From Nocardioides humi (GTDB taxonomy: Bacteria; Actinomycetota; Actinomycetes; Propionibacteriales; Nocardioidaceae), in NCBI RefSeq assembly GCF_006494775.1, contig NZ_CP041146.1, positions 2,790,001 to 2,854,000 of the forward strand: a stretch of DNA of 64,000 nucleotides. The letters are read 5' to 3'. A model generated the notes under the pieces. It was not told the origin of the DNA. It saw nothing but the letters and a program-made list of their open reading frames with translations, and made no database searches. Both the position numbers and the translations under genes were made by a program. How positions within the stretch are numbered: position 1 is the stretch's first letter; the number at the start of each line of letters is the position of its first letter. Of the stretch, positions 50,396-58,992 are shown piece after piece.

Positions 50396-51865
50396 TCAGC
50401 CGGCCGGCAGGGCGACGTACGTCGTGTCGAGGTACTCCTCGATGCCCTCGAAGCCACCCTCCCGCCCGAACCCGCTGGCCTTCACACCTCCGAACGGGGC
50501 GGCCGGGTTGGAGACCAGGCCGGTGTTGATGCCGAGCATGCCGGTCTCGAGGCGCTCGGCGAGGCGGATGGTGCGGGCGAGGTCGCGGGTGTAGGCGTAG
50601 GCGGCGAGGCCGTACTCGGTCGCGTTGGCCAGCCGGATCGCCTCGTCCTCGTCGGTGAACGTCGTGATCGGCGCGACCGGGCCGAAGATCTCGTTGCGGA
50701 CCGCCTCGGCGTCGGCCGGGACGTCGGCCAGCACGGTCGGCGGGTAGAAGAAGCCCGCGCCGGCCGGCGTACGACCGCCGGTGAGCAGCCGGGCGCCGCG
50801 GTCGACCGCGTCGTCGACGAGGGCCGCGACGGAGGTGACGGCGTTCTCGTCGATGAGCGGACCCACCTGGACGCCGACGTCCTGGCCGCGCCCGACCCGC
50901 AGGTCGCCCATCCGGTCGGCGAGCTTGGTCCCGAACTCCTCGGCGACCGAGGCCTCGACGAGGAACCGGTTGGCCGACGTACAGGCCTCGCCCATGTTGC
51001 GCATCTTGGCGATCATCGCGCCGTCGACCGCGGCGTCGAGGTCGGCGTCGGCGAAGACGAGGAAGGGCGCGTTGCCGCCGAGCTCCATCGACACCCGCTG
51101 CAGCTGCCCGGCGGACTGCTCGACGAGCGACCGGCCCACGCCGGTCGAGCCGGTGAAGCTCACCTTCCGCAGCCGCGGGTCGGCCTGCAGGGTCTTGCTC
51201 AGGCCGCCGGAGTCCGAGGTCGTCACCACGTTGAGTACGCCGGCGGGCAGGCCCGCCTCCGCCAGCAGCGCCGTCAGCAGCAGCATGGTCAGCGGGGTCT
51301 GCTTCGCCGGCTTGACCACCATCGTGCAGCCGGCGGCCACGGCCGGCCCGATCTTGCGGGTGCCCATCGCGAGCGGGAAGTTCCACGGCGTGATGAACAG
51401 GCACGGCCCCACCGGCTTGCGCACCGTCAGCAGCCGGCTGCCGCCCGCGGGGTTCTGCATCCAGCGGCCGTGGATCCGCACCGCCTCCTCGGAGAACCAG
51501 CGCAGGAACTCCGCCCCGTAGGTCACCTCGCCCTTCGCCTCGGCGATCGGCTTGCCCATCTCCAGGCTCATCACGAGCGCCAGGTCGTCGGCGTGCTCGG
51601 TCACCAGCCCGAACGCCCGCCGCAGGATCTCCCCCCGCTCCCGCGGCGCCGTCGCCGCCCAGTCGGCCTGCGCCGCGGCCGCCGCGTCCAGCGCGGACCG
51701 GGCGTCGTCGAGCGTCCCGTCGGCGACATCGGCCAGCACCGACCCGTCCGCAGGATCGAGGACGTCGATCCGCGCGCCGCTGCCCGACGGGCGCCACTCG
51801 CCCCCGACGTACAGCTGGCGACGCGACTCCGGGAGCAGGTGGGCGAGGCGGTCACGGAAGGTCAT
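50396..51865 (-). CDS. gabD: succinate-semialdehyde dehydrogenase-type aldehyde dehydrogenase
   Basis: 489 residues from ATG 51865 (MTFRDRLAHLLPESRRQLYV); the frame stays open through the tandem repeat upstream, but that part is not protein-like. Aldehyde dehydrogenase features: FITPWNFPLAMGTRKIGPAV near 150, FTGSTGVGRSLVEQS near 225 (NAD loop), catalytic Glu in SMELGGNAPFLVFADADLDA near 250, catalytic Cys in NMGEACTSANRFLVEA near 285, and GPVAPITTFTDEDEAIRLAN near 390. Closest to NADP-dependent succinate-semialdehyde dehydrogenases. Oxidises a semialdehyde to the acid; stand-alone. Confidence 0.88.
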   Translation of the reverse strand: MTFRDRLAHLLPESRRQLYVGGEWRPSGSGARIDVLDPADGSVLADVADGTLDDARSALDAAAAAQADWAATAPRERGEILRRAFGLVTEHADDLALVMSLEMGKPIAEAKGEVTYGAEFLRWFSEEAVRIHGRWMQNPAGGSRLLTVRKPVGPCLFITPWNFPLAMGTRKIGPAVAAGCTMVVKPAKQTPLTMLLLTALLAEAGLPAGVLNVVTTSDSGGLSKTLQADPRLRKVSFTGSTGVGRSLVEQSAGQLQRVSMELGGNAPFLVFADADLDAAVDGAMIAKMRNMGEACTSANRFLVEASVAEEFGTKLADRMGDLRVGRGQDVGVQVGPLIDENAVTSVAALVDDAVDRGARLLTGGRTPAGAGFFYPPTVLADVPADAEAVRNEIFGPVAPITTFTDEDEAIRLANATEYGLAAYAYTRDLARTIRLAERLETGMLGINTGLVSNPAAPFGGVKASGFGREGGFEGIEEYLDTTYVALPAG

Positions 51866-51909
51866 GGACCCACTCTGGCACTCCCCCGGTCGGCGCGGGA
51901 GCCCGTGAC

Positions 51910-52232
51910 GCGAGCGCAGCGAAGCCCGGGGCGGCGAGGGCGTCAGGCCTCTGGCCGCCGGTCGGCCTGGCGTCACGCCCACCTCCACCGCGCGGCCGGC
52001 AGCGTGTCGCAAGGCCGCGAAGCAGCACGGCGCGAAGCCCGCGGGGCGAGCGCAGCGAGTCCCGGGCGGCGAGGGCGTCAGGCCTCTGGCCGCCGGTCGG
52101 CCTGGCGTCACGCCCACCTCCACCGCGCGGCCGGCAGCGTGTCGCAAGGCCGCGAAGCGGCACGGCGCGAAGCCCGCGGGGCGAGCGCAGCGAGTCCCGG
52201 GCGGCGAGCGCCGTATGCGACACGCTCGGCCC
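51910..52232. repeat. 135-bp tandem repeat, about 2.4 units, ending like the type-B elements
   Basis: GCGAGCGCAG recurs at 51910, 52046 and 52181 (spacing 136 and 135) with near-identical sequence between. Each unit contains GCGCGGCCGGCAGCGTGTCG (from 51992 and 52127). The array ends at TATGCGACACGCTCGGCC, the inverted partner of that block. The same block and end frame the element at 56411. Non-coding: frames through it are Arg/Ala/Gly-rich and lack starts with ribosome sites. Confidence 0.85.
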
Positions 52233-52236
52233 AACC

Positions 52237-52313
52237 AAAACGGAGAGAGCCCCTCATTGCATGGGGTCAACGAGGGGCTCAGTCGTATCGGTGCTCCCTC
52301 CGAAGTACGACTG
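52237..52313 (-). ncRNA. candidate small RNA, about 77 nt, with promoter and terminator
   Basis: Two strong hairpins in tandem. 5' hairpin: CAGTCGTA pairs with TACGACTG (52306-52313 with 52280-52287), with an inner TCGG/CCGA stem and an AGGGAGCA loop. 3' hairpin: GAGCCCCTC pairs with GAGGGGCTC (52272-52280 with 52247-52255), followed on the reverse strand by TCTCCGTTTTGG, which looks like a Rho-independent terminator. A TTGTCC/TAGAGT promoter ends about 6 bases before the first paired base. No open frame, and no known RNA family was recognised. Confidence 0.6.
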
Positions 52314-52318
52314 AGGCC

Positions 52319-52346
52319 ACTCTAGCGCGCCACCGGCGAGGGACAA
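52319..52346 (-). promoter_or_regulatory. sigma-70-like promoter of the candidate small RNA
   Basis: Reverse strand: TTGTCC (52346-52341), 16-base spacer, TAGAGT (52324-52319). Predicted start near 52313-52312, exactly at the base of the first hairpin. One of few near-consensus -35/-10 pairs in this GC-rich window. Confidence 0.55.
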
Positions 52347-52408
52347 GGCCCTTTCCGGAAATTCCCCCATTCGTGCGCGGACCGCCGGGACCTCGGTCCA
52401 CCCACCCC

Positions 52409-52963
52409 TCAGCGCCCACCGCCGGACGGGACGGTCCTGCCCGCGAAGGCGGCGAGGCGCTGGTAGGCGTCGGCGTCGTCAGGAGCGGGCTGCTCGGGCA
52501 GGAACGCGCCGCCGCGGTTGTCCGCGGTGAGGTTCGCCTGCATGAACGCCAGGCCGCGCTCGGCGACTTCGGCGTCGAGGTCGCCCGTGGGGTGCCCGAT
52601 CGTCGTGGCCAGGTCGTAGGTGTGGACGGCGATCTCGGCGGACTGCCAGTCCGGGCTCATCGGGGATCCGCCCTCGCCGGCGTCCCGCCACGCCGCGAGC
52701 AGGTCGTCGGCGCCCGCGCGGAAGGCACGGGCCGGGTCGGCCCCGGCGGCCGGGGCCGGGACGGACCAGTCGACCTCCTCGCCCCGCATCATCTTCGCGG
52801 CCCGGGTCGGACCCTCGACGACATGGTCGACCAGGTCGGTCAGGGTCCAGTCCTCGCACGGTGTGGGCCGGTCGAGCTGGTCGGGCGCGATCTCGGCCAG
52901 CAGCCGGGCCAGCTGGTCCAGCCCGCGAGCGAGAGCGGACAGCGCGGCGTCGTCAGCGGCCAT
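52409..52963 (-). CDS. TIGR03086 family metal-binding protein (DinB/MDMPI-like), second copy
   Basis: 184 residues, ATG 52963. Signature DQLDRPTPCEDWTLTDLVDH near 28-47 (TPCxxW...H), and EIAVHTYDLATTIGHPTGDL near 110, matching the family also seen at 44115, but only distantly similar to it. Predicted mycothiol-related or metal-dependent transferase. Starts inside the last 11 bases of the upstream penicillin-binding-protein gene, so the two are translationally coupled; why is unclear. Confidence 0.83.
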   Translation of the reverse strand: MAADDAALSALARGLDQLARLLAEIAPDQLDRPTPCEDWTLTDLVDHVVEGPTRAAKMMRGEEVDWSVPAPAAGADPARAFRAGADDLLAAWRDAGEGGSPMSPDWQSAEIAVHTYDLATTIGHPTGDLDAEVAERGLAFMQANLTADNRGGAFLPEQPAPDDADAYQRLAAFAGRTVPSGGGR

Positions 52964-54920
52964 CAGCCGACACTAGCGCGCCGCGGAGGAAGTCCTCCAG
53001 GATCGGGCCGGCGGTCTGCGAGCCGGACTCGCCGGTCTGGACGAACACGGCGACGGCGAGGTCCCCCTGGGCGGCGACCATCCAGGCGTGGGTGCGGACG
53101 GTGCCGCCGTCGGCGTACTCCGCCGTGCCCGTCTTGGCGATCACGTCGGGCCCGGGGACGTCGGCCAGGCCGCGACCGCTGCCGCCGGTGACGACCCGGC
53201 GCAGCATGGCGCGCAGCTGGTCGGCCTCGGCGGCGGCGAGCGGGGTCGCCTCCGCGGGGACCGCGACGTCGACCTGCTCGACGAGGCGGGGTACGACGGT
53301 CGCGCCGGCCTGGACGCTGGCGATGACGGTCGCCATGGCCATCGGCGAGGCGAGCACCTTGCCCTGGCCGATGAGGGAGGCGGCGGCCTCGGTGTCGCTG
53401 GCGGGGTCGGGCACCTCGCCGAAGTACGCCGGGAAGCCGAGGTCGTGATCGATGCCGAGGCCCAGCGTGGCGGCCGCCGCGGCGAGGTCGCCGGTGTCGA
53501 GCGCGCCGCGCTGCCCGATGAGGGCGGTGTTGCAGGACTGGGCGATCGCCTCGCGCAGCGGGATGGTGCCGAGGGCGGAGGACGGGTAGTCGGAGTAGTT
53601 CTTGAACTGCTTGCCGGTGACCGTGATCGTCGGGGTGCACTCGACGGGCGTGTCGGGGGTGAGCCCGGCCCGCAGCAGGGCGAGCGAGGTGACGATCTTG
53701 AACGTCGACCCGGGCGCGAACTGGCCGAAGGTGGCGTAGTTCTGGCCGCCCGTGCCCGCGTCGTTGGCGGCGGCGAGGATCGCGCCGTCGCTGGGACGCA
53801 GCGCGACGAGGGCGGCGGCCGGGCCGGTCGCGGCGAGGACCTTCTCGGCCAGCGCCTGCAGCCCCTCGTCGAGGGTCAGCGCGAGCGGCTGTCCGGGGAC
53901 GGCGTCGCGGCGGTAGAGCTCACGGCGCTCCCCGCCCTCCGCGGCCTCGTCGGAATCGTCGGACGGAAGGGCGTAGACGACCCGGCCGACGCTGCCGCGG
54001 AGCTGGTCGTCGTAGCGCGCCTGGAGGCCGGAGAGGCCGGCGATGTCGCCGCTGCGGTACTTGTCGGGGTCCTTCTCGACCATCTCGGCGGTGACCGGTC
54101 CGACCCGCCCCAGGATCGGCGCGGCGAAGTCGCGGCTGGGGGCGAGGGCGAGCTCGTCGTCGACGGTGTGGGCGCCCGCGATGCCCGCGAGCGCGTCTGC
54201 CAGCCCCGCCGGCTCCTCCCCCGCGCGGTAGGTGATCGCCTCGACGAAGGCGCGCGGACCGGCGGCGGTGACCGCCTTGACGTACGGCTTCACGTCGACG
54301 TCGACGAGCCTCGCGAGGGCCCGGGCGGACGCCGGCGCCTGGGCGACGTCGACGCGGGAGCGGTCGATCCCGACCCGGACCACCGCGCGCTCGGTCACCA
54401 GGACGGCCCCGTCGGCACCGGTGATGTCGCCGCGGTCGGTCGCCAGGGTGACGGCGTCGAGGGTCTCCCCCTCGGCCAGGTCGGGGGCGACGAGGTCGGG
54501 CTGCCAGACGACCTGCCACGCCTCGTCGTCGTCCGTCGCGGGACGGAGCTCGACGACGGTCTCGTAGGTCCACGGATCCGCGCCGTCGACGACCGCCCAC
54601 GACCACGTGGCGCGCGCGGTGGAGGAGCCCTCGCTCTCCTCGACCTCGCCGATCTCGACCGTCGGCGCGAGCCCGTCCATGCCGGCGACGATCGCGCGAT
54701 AGCTCTCCAGCACCTCGTCGGCGGACATGCTGCCGAAGGCGAGGGTGTCGAACGGGTTGGGGCCGTCCTCCTCCGCGTCCGTCGAGGCGGCGGCGACCAG
54801 CGCGCCCTCGAGCTGCGTGAGCGTCGCCTGCGCGGCGTCCCTCCCGTCGTCGCCGGAGCAGGCGCTCAGGGCGCCACCGAGCACGATGAGGGAGACGAGC
54901 GCTGCCGAGATCCGCCGCAT
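52953..54920 (-). CDS. class B penicillin-binding protein, lipoprotein with MecA-N-like domain
   Basis: 655 residues, ATG 54920. Lipobox signal MRRISAALVSLIVLGGALSAC (lipid Cys at 21). NTF2-like MecA_N region about 25-145, dimerisation region 150-330, transpeptidase about 340-650 with SxxK in APGSTFKIVTSLAL near 402, SxN in AIAQSCNTALIG near 458 and KTG in VIAKTGTAEYADGG near 595. Cross-links peptidoglycan outside the membrane. The MecA_N domain occurs in low-affinity PBPs such as PBP2a and in mycobacterial PbpA-like proteins. Operon with the TIGR03086 gene. Complete active site. Confidence 0.9.
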   Translation of the reverse strand: MRRISAALVSLIVLGGALSACSGDDGRDAAQATLTQLEGALVAAASTDAEEDGPNPFDTLAFGSMSADEVLESYRAIVAGMDGLAPTVEIGEVEESEGSSTARATWSWAVVDGADPWTYETVVELRPATDDDEAWQVVWQPDLVAPDLAEGETLDAVTLATDRGDITGADGAVLVTERAVVRVGIDRSRVDVAQAPASARALARLVDVDVKPYVKAVTAAGPRAFVEAITYRAGEEPAGLADALAGIAGAHTVDDELALAPSRDFAAPILGRVGPVTAEMVEKDPDKYRSGDIAGLSGLQARYDDQLRGSVGRVVYALPSDDSDEAAEGGERRELYRRDAVPGQPLALTLDEGLQALAEKVLAATGPAAALVALRPSDGAILAAANDAGTGGQNYATFGQFAPGSTFKIVTSLALLRAGLTPDTPVECTPTITVTGKQFKNYSDYPSSALGTIPLREAIAQSCNTALIGQRGALDTGDLAAAAATLGLGIDHDLGFPAYFGEVPDPASDTEAAASLIGQGKVLASPMAMATVIASVQAGATVVPRLVEQVDVAVPAEATPLAAAEADQLRAMLRRVVTGGSGRGLADVPGPDVIAKTGTAEYADGGTVRTHAWMVAAQGDLAVAVFVQTGESGSQTAGPILEDFLRGALVSADGR

Positions 54921-54946
54921 GACGAAGGTTCTACCAGCCGCCCCCG

Positions 54947-55387
54947 TCACCCGTGTCCGGCGAGGAACCGGATGCCGCGCGTCGTACCGTCGACGATGTC
55001 GGAGACGTGCGCCTGGAAGCCCGGGCAGGTCGTGATGTCGTGGGCCCGGCACTCCAGGGCGTGCTGGGTCATGTGGCGCGACCGCTCGAGCTCGGCCTGC
55101 CGGCGGTCGAGCTCGTCGAGGTGGGCGCGCAGCGCGTCCCGGCGGCCGTCGACCGAGGCGTCGACGAGGGTGCGGATCTGGTCGAGGCTCATCCCCGACG
55201 CCTTGCTGGCGAGGATCGCGGCGACCCGGTACGCGTCGTCCTCGCCGTAGACCCGGCGCCCCGCCGAGTCGCGCGCGGGGCGCAGCAGGCCCTTGTCCTC
55301 CCAATGCCGCAGCACGTGGGTCTCGAGCTCGAACCGTGCGGCGAGCTCGCCCACGGACCACCGGATGCTCCGGGTACTTGACTTCAT
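54947..55387 (-). CDS. MerR family transcriptional regulator
   Basis: 146 residues, ATG 55387. N-terminal MerR HTH: WSVGELAARFELETHVLRHW, EDKGLLRPARDSAGRRVYGE near 10-48, then the dimerisation helix DELDRRQAELERSRHMTQHA. The short C-terminus has Cys/His residues (CRAHDITTCPGF), a possible thiol or metal sensor. Divergent from the flavoprotein gene; the 22-base operator overlaps both promoters. Probably responds to oxidative or electrophile stress (inference). Confidence 0.87.
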   Translation of the reverse strand: MKSSTRSIRWSVGELAARFELETHVLRHWEDKGLLRPARDSAGRRVYGEDDAYRVAAILASKASGMSLDQIRTLVDASVDGRRDALRAHLDELDRRQAELERSRHMTQHALECRAHDITTCPGFQAHVSDIVDGTTRGIRFLAGHG

Positions 55388-55401
55388 GTGAACATGAAGT
55401 C
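55380..55401. promoter_or_regulatory. MerR operator, perfect palindrome
   Basis: GACTTCATGT-GA-ACATGAAGTC: perfect 10-base arms with a 2-base centre. It overlaps the merR start codon (55387) and lies 13 bases before the flavoprotein ATG 55415. TTGACT at its left edge may serve as a -35 element, with the dyad in the MerR-type spacer. Confidence 0.8.
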
Positions 55402-55414
55402 ACACCCTGGAGCC

Positions 55415-56349
55415 ATGATCAACTCCACCAGCGAGAACCACGTCTACGACGTCGCCGTGATCGGCGCCGGATCCGCCGGCCTCCAGGCCGCCCAGACCCT
55501 CGGCCGGATGCACCAGTCGACGATCGTCCTCGGCACCGACCGGTACCGCAACGACCCCACCGGCCACATGCACAACTTCCTCGGCCACGACGGCGCCCCG
55601 CCGGCCGAGCTGCGCGTGGCCGCCCGCAAGGACGCCGAGGCGTACGCCGACGTACGGTTCCTCGAGGCCGAGGTCACCCGGGTCTCCGGCGAGCTGGGGG
55701 CGTTCGTCCTCGAGATCGCCGGCGAGGTGGACGTGCGCGCCCGCCGGGTGCTGCTCGCCAGCGGCGTCCGCGACACGCTCCCTGGCATCCCCGGGATCGC
55801 CGAGAACTTCGGCGACCTGGTCGCACACTGCCCGTTCTGCCACGGGCACGAGTACGCCGGCACCCCGATCGGCATCCTCGGCGCCGGCCCCCATGCGGGC
55901 GCCATGGCGTCGATGCTCCAGCCGCTCTCCGCGGACCGTGTCGTGCTGACCCACGGCGAGACCCTCGACGACGCGACCCTCGCCCTCCTGGACCGCCTCG
56001 GCGCCACCGTCGTGACCGCCCCGGTCGCCGCCGTACGCCGTGAGGGGACCGGCTGATCGTCCGCCTGGCCGGCGGCGAGGAGCTCGCGCTCGGCGGGATG
56101 ATCGTGAAGACCGACTGGCAGCAGGCGACGCCGTTCGCCGAGCAGCTCGGGCTGGAGATGTCGGAGCTGGGCGCCGTGCTCGTCGACGGCTTCGGCCGCA
56201 CCGACGTCCCCGGCGTCTACGCCGCCGGTGACATGGCCCAGGGCCCCGGCGTCCCCATGCCGATGGCCGCGGTCCTCGTCGCCGCGTCCGCCGGGCTGGT
56301 CGCCGCCGCCGCGTGCGTGCAGGACGCCGCGCTGGCCCGGATCGCCTGA
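55415..56349 (+). pseudogene. NAD(P)/FAD-dependent oxidoreductase (thioredoxin reductase-like), frameshifted
   Basis: ATG 55415; GTG 55388 and ATG 55394 lie in the operator. FAD loop YDVAVIGAGSAGLQAAQTLG near residue 10, redox-type CxxC in VAHCPFCHGHEYAG near 143, then GIGILGAGPHAG-type NADPH loop (IGILGAGPHAGAMASML near 160). The frame stops at 56057 just after GAGGGGACC (56043-56046). One added G continues RLIVRLAGGEELALGG, TDVPGVYAAGDMAQGPGVPM to 56349, restoring the conserved C-terminal FAD contact. About 312 residues when repaired. Controlled by the divergent MerR (inference). Confidence 0.85.
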
Positions 56350-56410
56350 GCCACCGCCAAGCGGTCGTCTTGCCGCCAGGCGGCCTCGGGTGTCTCGAAC
56401 TCGACCGCGC

Positions 56411-56512
56411 GGCCGGCAGCGTGTCGCCCGCGCGCAGCGCGTCGAGGCGTGCCCGCGGGCTGAGCGAAGCGAGCGCCCGCGCGGTGCGCCTCGACAGGCG
56501 ACACGCTCGGCC
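56411..56512. repeat. type-B intergenic element with inverted ends
   Basis: Starts GGCCGGCAGCGTGTCGC and ends GCGACACGCTCGGCC; the ends pair except for an extra GC on the left. Inside, GTCGAGGCG (56441-56449) pairs with CGCCTCGAC (56488-56496). The same ends bound the tandem repeat at 51992-52232, and a shorter GC-variant of the ends bounds the copies in the SNF2 and RecQ genes. It lies between convergent genes, 8 bases before a stop codon. Confidence 0.85.
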
Positions 56513-56520
56513 CAAAGAGC

Positions 56521-57090
56521 TCAGTACCAGCCGGTGCGCTCGGAGTGCTCCCAGGCCTTCTGGGCGTTGCCGTACCGCGCGGCGATGTAGGCGAGCCCCC
56601 ACCGGATCTGGGTCTCCGGGTTGGTCCGCCAGTCGGCGCCGACCACGGCCATCTTGGTGGCGGGCAGCGACTGGGGGATGCCGTAGGCGCCGGAGCGGGG
56701 GTTCTCGGCGAGGTGGTTCCAGCCGGACTCGCGCTGCCACAGCGCGTCGAGGTAGGGCCACTGGTCGGCGGGGAAGCCGAACTCGATCATCTCCCGGTAG
56801 CCGAGCGCCCGGTTCGAACCGGGGTCGACGGCGGCCGGCAGCGGGACCTGCGGGAGCTTCTTGGCGATCCGCTCGGCCCGCCGTGCCAGCTGGCGCATGA
56901 TCTCGACGGTCGGTACGTCGGCGCGTGCGCCGGAGGGCGGCGGCGCGTCCGGTGACGTGGCCGGCGCGGTGGGCTCGGCGATGGCGCTCGTCGGCGGCGC
57001 GGCCGGCTCGGCGACCGGGTCGGAGGACTCGGCGCACGCGGCGCAGAGCAGCGCGGCCAGGGCCGCGATCCCCCACCGCACGGCGGTCAT
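56521..57090 (-). CDS. lytic transglycosylase-like lipoprotein
   Basis: 189 residues from ATG 57090, overlapping the upstream helicase stop as ATGA. Lipobox signal WGIAALAALLCAACAES (Cys 19), Pro/Ala-rich linker, then a lysozyme-like domain: YLDALWQRESGWNHLAENPR near 115 with the catalytic Glu, GAYGIPQSLPATKM near 135, and GLAYIAARYGNAQKAWEHSE at the end. Matches SLT/Rpf-like muralytic domains of actinobacteria. Acts on peptidoglycan outside the membrane. Translational coupling to a DEAD-box helicase is odd and probably incidental. Confidence 0.83.
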   Translation of the reverse strand: MTAVRWGIAALAALLCAACAESSDPVAEPAAPPTSAIAEPTAPATSPDAPPPSGARADVPTVEIMRQLARRAERIAKKLPQVPLPAAVDPGSNRALGYREMIEFGFPADQWPYLDALWQRESGWNHLAENPRSGAYGIPQSLPATKMAVVGADWRTNPETQIRWGLAYIAARYGNAQKAWEHSERTGWY

Positions 57091-58804
57091 CCGTCGTGCT
57101 TGCGGGACTTCTTGGGCGGGCCGTAGTCGCGCTGCAGCTCGATCAGCTTGCCGCTGATCCGGGTCTGCTTGAGCCGCTCCCACGCGTCGTCGGGGAGCCG
57201 GGCGGGCAGCTCGACGATGGAGTAGTCGGACCGGATGGTGATCTTGCCGAAGTCGCGGCGGTCGAGGCCGCCCTCGTTGGCCAGCGCGCCCACGATCTGG
57301 CGCGGCTCGACCCGGTGCCGCTTGCCGACCTGGATCTTGTACGCCGTCAGGTTGCCCTGCCGCGGCCCGCGGTCCCGAGCGCCCCGGGCTCCCCGGTCGC
57401 CCCGGTCGCCGCGGTCCGGCCGGTCGTCGTACCGCTCCTTGCGGGGACGCCGCTCCGGCTCCGGCTCGGGCTCCAGCAGCAGCGGGGTGTCGCCCTGCAG
57501 CGCGATGGCGAGCGCGGCGGCCACGTCGGCCTCGGGCACGTCGTACTCACGGATGTAGTGACCGATGACGTCACGGAAGAACCCGAGCTCCGGCGACTCC
57601 AGGGCCGCGGTGATCTGGTCGTCGAACCGGCTCAGCCGCGACTCGTTGATCGCCTCGACACTCGGGAGCTGCATCTGCTCGAGGGTGGAGCGGGTGGCCT
57701 TCTCGATGTGCTTGAGCAGGTACCGCTCGCGGGGGTGATGAACGAGATCGCGTCGCCGCTGCGGCCGGCACGGCCGGTGCGGCCGATCCGGTGGACGTAG
57801 GCCTCGGTGTCGGTGGGGATGTCGTAGTTGAAGACGTGGCTGATCCGGGGTACGTCGATCCCGCGGGCCGCGACGTCGGTGGCGACCAGGATGTCGAGCT
57901 TGCCGTCCTTGAGCTGGTTGACGGTCCGCTCGCGCTGCGCCTGGACGATGTCGCCGTTGATGGCGGCGGCGCTGTAGCCGCGGGCGCGCAGCTTCTCGGC
58001 GAGGGTCTCGGTCTCGTTCTTGGTGCGCACGAAGACGATCGCGCCCTCGAAGTTCTCGACCTCGAGGATCCGGGTCAGCGCGTCCACCTTCTGCGGGTAG
58101 CTGACCATGAGGTAGCGCTGGCGGATGTTCTCCGCGGTGCGGGTCTTGCGCTCGATCGAGATCTCGACCGGGTCCTTGAGGTAGGTCTGGGACAGCGCGC
58201 GGATCTGCTTCGGCATGGTGGCCGAGAAGAGCGCGACCTGCTTGTCGACCGGGGTGTCGGCGAGGATCGTCTCGACGTCCTCGGCGAAGCCCATGTTGAG
58301 CATCTCGTCGGCCTCGTCGAGGACCAGGAAGCGCAGCTCGGTGAGGTCGAGCGTGCCCTTCTCCAGGTGGTCCATGATCCGGCCGGGGGTGCCGACGACG
58401 ATGTGGACGCCGCGGCGCAGCGCGGAGAGCTGGACGCCGTACCCCTGGCCGCCGTAGACGGGGAGCACGTGGACGCCGCGCAGGTTGGCGGCGTACTTCT
58501 CGAACGCCTCGCACACCTGGAGCGCGAGCTCGCGGGTGGGCGCGAGGACCAGCGCCTGGGGGGGCTTCTGGGTCAGGTCGAGCCGGTCGAGGATGGGCAG
58601 CGCGAAGGCGGCGGTCTTTCCGGTGCCGGTCTGGGCCAGGCCCATCACGTCGCGGCCCTCGAGCAGGTGCGGGATGGTCGCGGCCTGGATCGCGGACGGC
58701 GACTCGTAGCCGATGTCCCGGAGCGCCTTGAGAATGCGGTCACCGAGGCCGAGGTCGGCGAAGGTCGGGGGCTGGTCCGCAGCGTCGGTTGCCTGGTCGC
58801 TCAC
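57087..58804 (-). pseudogene. DEAD-box RNA helicase (DeaD/CsdA-like), frameshifted
   Basis: ATG 58804. All helicase motifs read in the first frame: [20 protein letters not shown] (Q motif), [17 protein letters not shown] near 57, [16 protein letters not shown] near 165, [29 protein letters not shown], and [20 protein letters not shown] near 335. At 57731-57735 a C run (CCCCC) is one base short; one more C continues [20 protein letters not shown] into the downstream frame, including a DbpA-type RNA-binding domain (KIQVGKRHRVEPRQIVGALA) to 57087. About 572 residues when repaired. RNA unwinding in ribosome assembly and cold growth (family knowledge). The loss is probably a sequence error. Confidence 0.88.
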
Positions 58805-58992
58805 CCGTCAAGGGTAGTGCCGTCAAGCGTGCGGGGCGTGATCCTCGTCGCGGTGCGCTGGGTCACGGAGGTTCGGACGCTCGCAGTCTGGTAGGGCTGG
58901 CACTTTGATAGGGATGTCCGTAATGCCACGGGGTGGCCATCCGCTCCAACCATCGGCACCCCGTCAAGCTCCGGACGACGAGAAAGAACTTC

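Noticed and set aside
51910..52232. CRISPR array
   Set aside because: Only about 2.4 units of 135 bp without unique spacers, and no cas genes in the window.
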